A DNA stretch of 5,394 nt, taken from contig JAFGUS010000017.1 in the NCBI GenBank assembly GCA_016938395.1, positions 1-5,394 of the forward strand. The letters run 5' to 3'. Source of the DNA: Coriobacteriia bacterium (GTDB lineage: Bacteria > Actinomycetota > Coriobacteriia > Anaerosomatales > Anaerosomataceae). The position numbers and the translations under genes are program-made. The notes beneath the pieces were generated by a model. It made no database searches. It had not been told where the DNA came from and saw only the letters and a list, made by a program, of their open reading frames with translations. Position 1 is the first letter of the stretch. Each line of letters begins with the position of its first letter. This document shows positions 5,132 through 5,394 of the stretch, piece by piece.

Positions 5132-5394
5132 ATGGCTTTCTTCGTACTCGACAAAGACAGCGCCAGCGGGTCACTCCTGCTTCCGATCGACGGGGTGTTC
5201 GCCACGCGTGAAGAGGCGCTCAGTGCTCTCTCGGCGGCGGTCGCCGCGGGTGAGGCGACGGTCCGCGGCCAGGTGTTCGTGGTCGATCTGGACACCGCGC
5301 TCCCTGTACTCGTCATGCCCACGCCTGTGGTCTCACCTGTGGAGCCGGCCGGTGGGCCGGCCGTGGACGAGGAGCCCGAGCCCGAGCCCGAACC
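5132..5394 (+). CDS. unrecognised protein with acidic Glu-Pro linker, N-terminal part
   Basis: The frame runs from ATG 5132 off the right edge without a stop, giving 87 complete codons. Residues 1-62 look like a small folded region: a beta-type start (MAFFVLDKDS), then GSLLLPIDGVFATREEALSALSAAV as strand-turn-helix, then GQVFVVDLDTALPVLVM as strands. From about residue 63 the composition changes to Pro, Val, Gly and acidic residues (PTPVVSPVEPAGGPAVDEE), then a Glu-Pro repeat reaches the edge. There is no signal peptide or transmembrane segment in the visible part, so the start appears cytoplasmic. The layout suggests a small N-terminal domain tethered by a flexible acidic linker to something further downstream. 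It is divergent from the exonuclease-GIY-YIG gene, with 134 bp between start codons. I do not recognise the family and assign no function. The frame is supported by the Shine-Dalgarno site, typical high-GC codon use and the in-frame repeat. Confidence 0.75.
   Translation, partial: MAFFVLDKDSASGSLLLPIDGVFATREEALSALSAAVAAGEATVRGQVFVVDLDTALPVLVMPTPVVSPVEPAGGPAVDEEPEPEPE
5372..5394 (+). repeat. in-frame GAGCCC hexamer repeat coding for Glu-Pro
   Basis: GAGCCC occurs three times in tandem (5372-5389), followed by the related GAACC at the window edge. It is in frame and encodes (Glu-Pro)n. It may continue beyond the window. Such tracts can change length by slippage. Confidence 0.8.

Noticed and set aside
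5342..5362. GGCCGGCC-rich inverted repeat near the right edge, possible terminator or site
   Set aside because: It lies inside the open frame and codes for Pro, Ala and Gly in a linker of the same composition, so ordinary codon use explains it.

Overview
This is a high-GC, gene-dense bacterial window with strong Shine-Dalgarno sites and several DNA repair genes. The exonuclease-GIY-YIG fusion, the codon use and a TANNNT-type leaderless promoter candidate suggest Actinomycetota, possibly a deep-branching class such as Coriobacteriia. That placement is an inference and cannot be fixed from this sequence alone.

Layout: (1) 1-594, plus strand: the C-terminal 197 residues of a DNA polymerase III alpha subunit, most like the error-prone DnaE2 type, cut by the left edge. 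(2) 595-765: a short convergent intergenic region with a strong GC-rich hairpin (601-653) that could end transcription from both sides. (3) 2443-766, minus strand: a two-gene unit of dinB (DNA polymerase IV) followed 4 bp later by a small lipoprotein of unknown function. The lipoprotein's Shine-Dalgarno lies inside the last dinB codons. (4) 2444-2500: a 57-bp divergent promoter region. (5) 2501-3382, plus strand: deoxyribonuclease IV (nfo) with all nine metal ligands. (6) 4997-3315, minus strand: a fusion of a DEDDh (DnaQ-like) exonuclease with a UvrC/Cho-like GIY-YIG nuclease. Its 3' end overlaps the 3' end of nfo by 68 bp. (7) 4998-5131: a second divergent regulatory region. (8) 5132 to the right edge, plus strand: the start of an unrecognised protein with a short N-terminal region running into an acidic Glu-Pro repeat.

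Four of the six genes act on damaged DNA. An error-prone replicase-type polymerase and Pol IV would copy past lesions. Nfo would cut at abasic sites and clean blocked 3' ends. The exonuclease-GIY-YIG protein would make Cho-like incisions and trim 3' ends. They sit in alternating orientations and so are not one operon, but the clustering suggests a repair neighbourhood. No LexA-type palindrome (GAAC-N4-GTTC) was seen in either divergent region. The most unusual points are a Lys at the position of the GIY-YIG catalytic Arg in the fusion nuclease, the unknown lipoprotein coupled to dinB, and a probable leaderless start for dinB. I found no RNA genes, CRISPR arrays, insertion sequences or phage genes.
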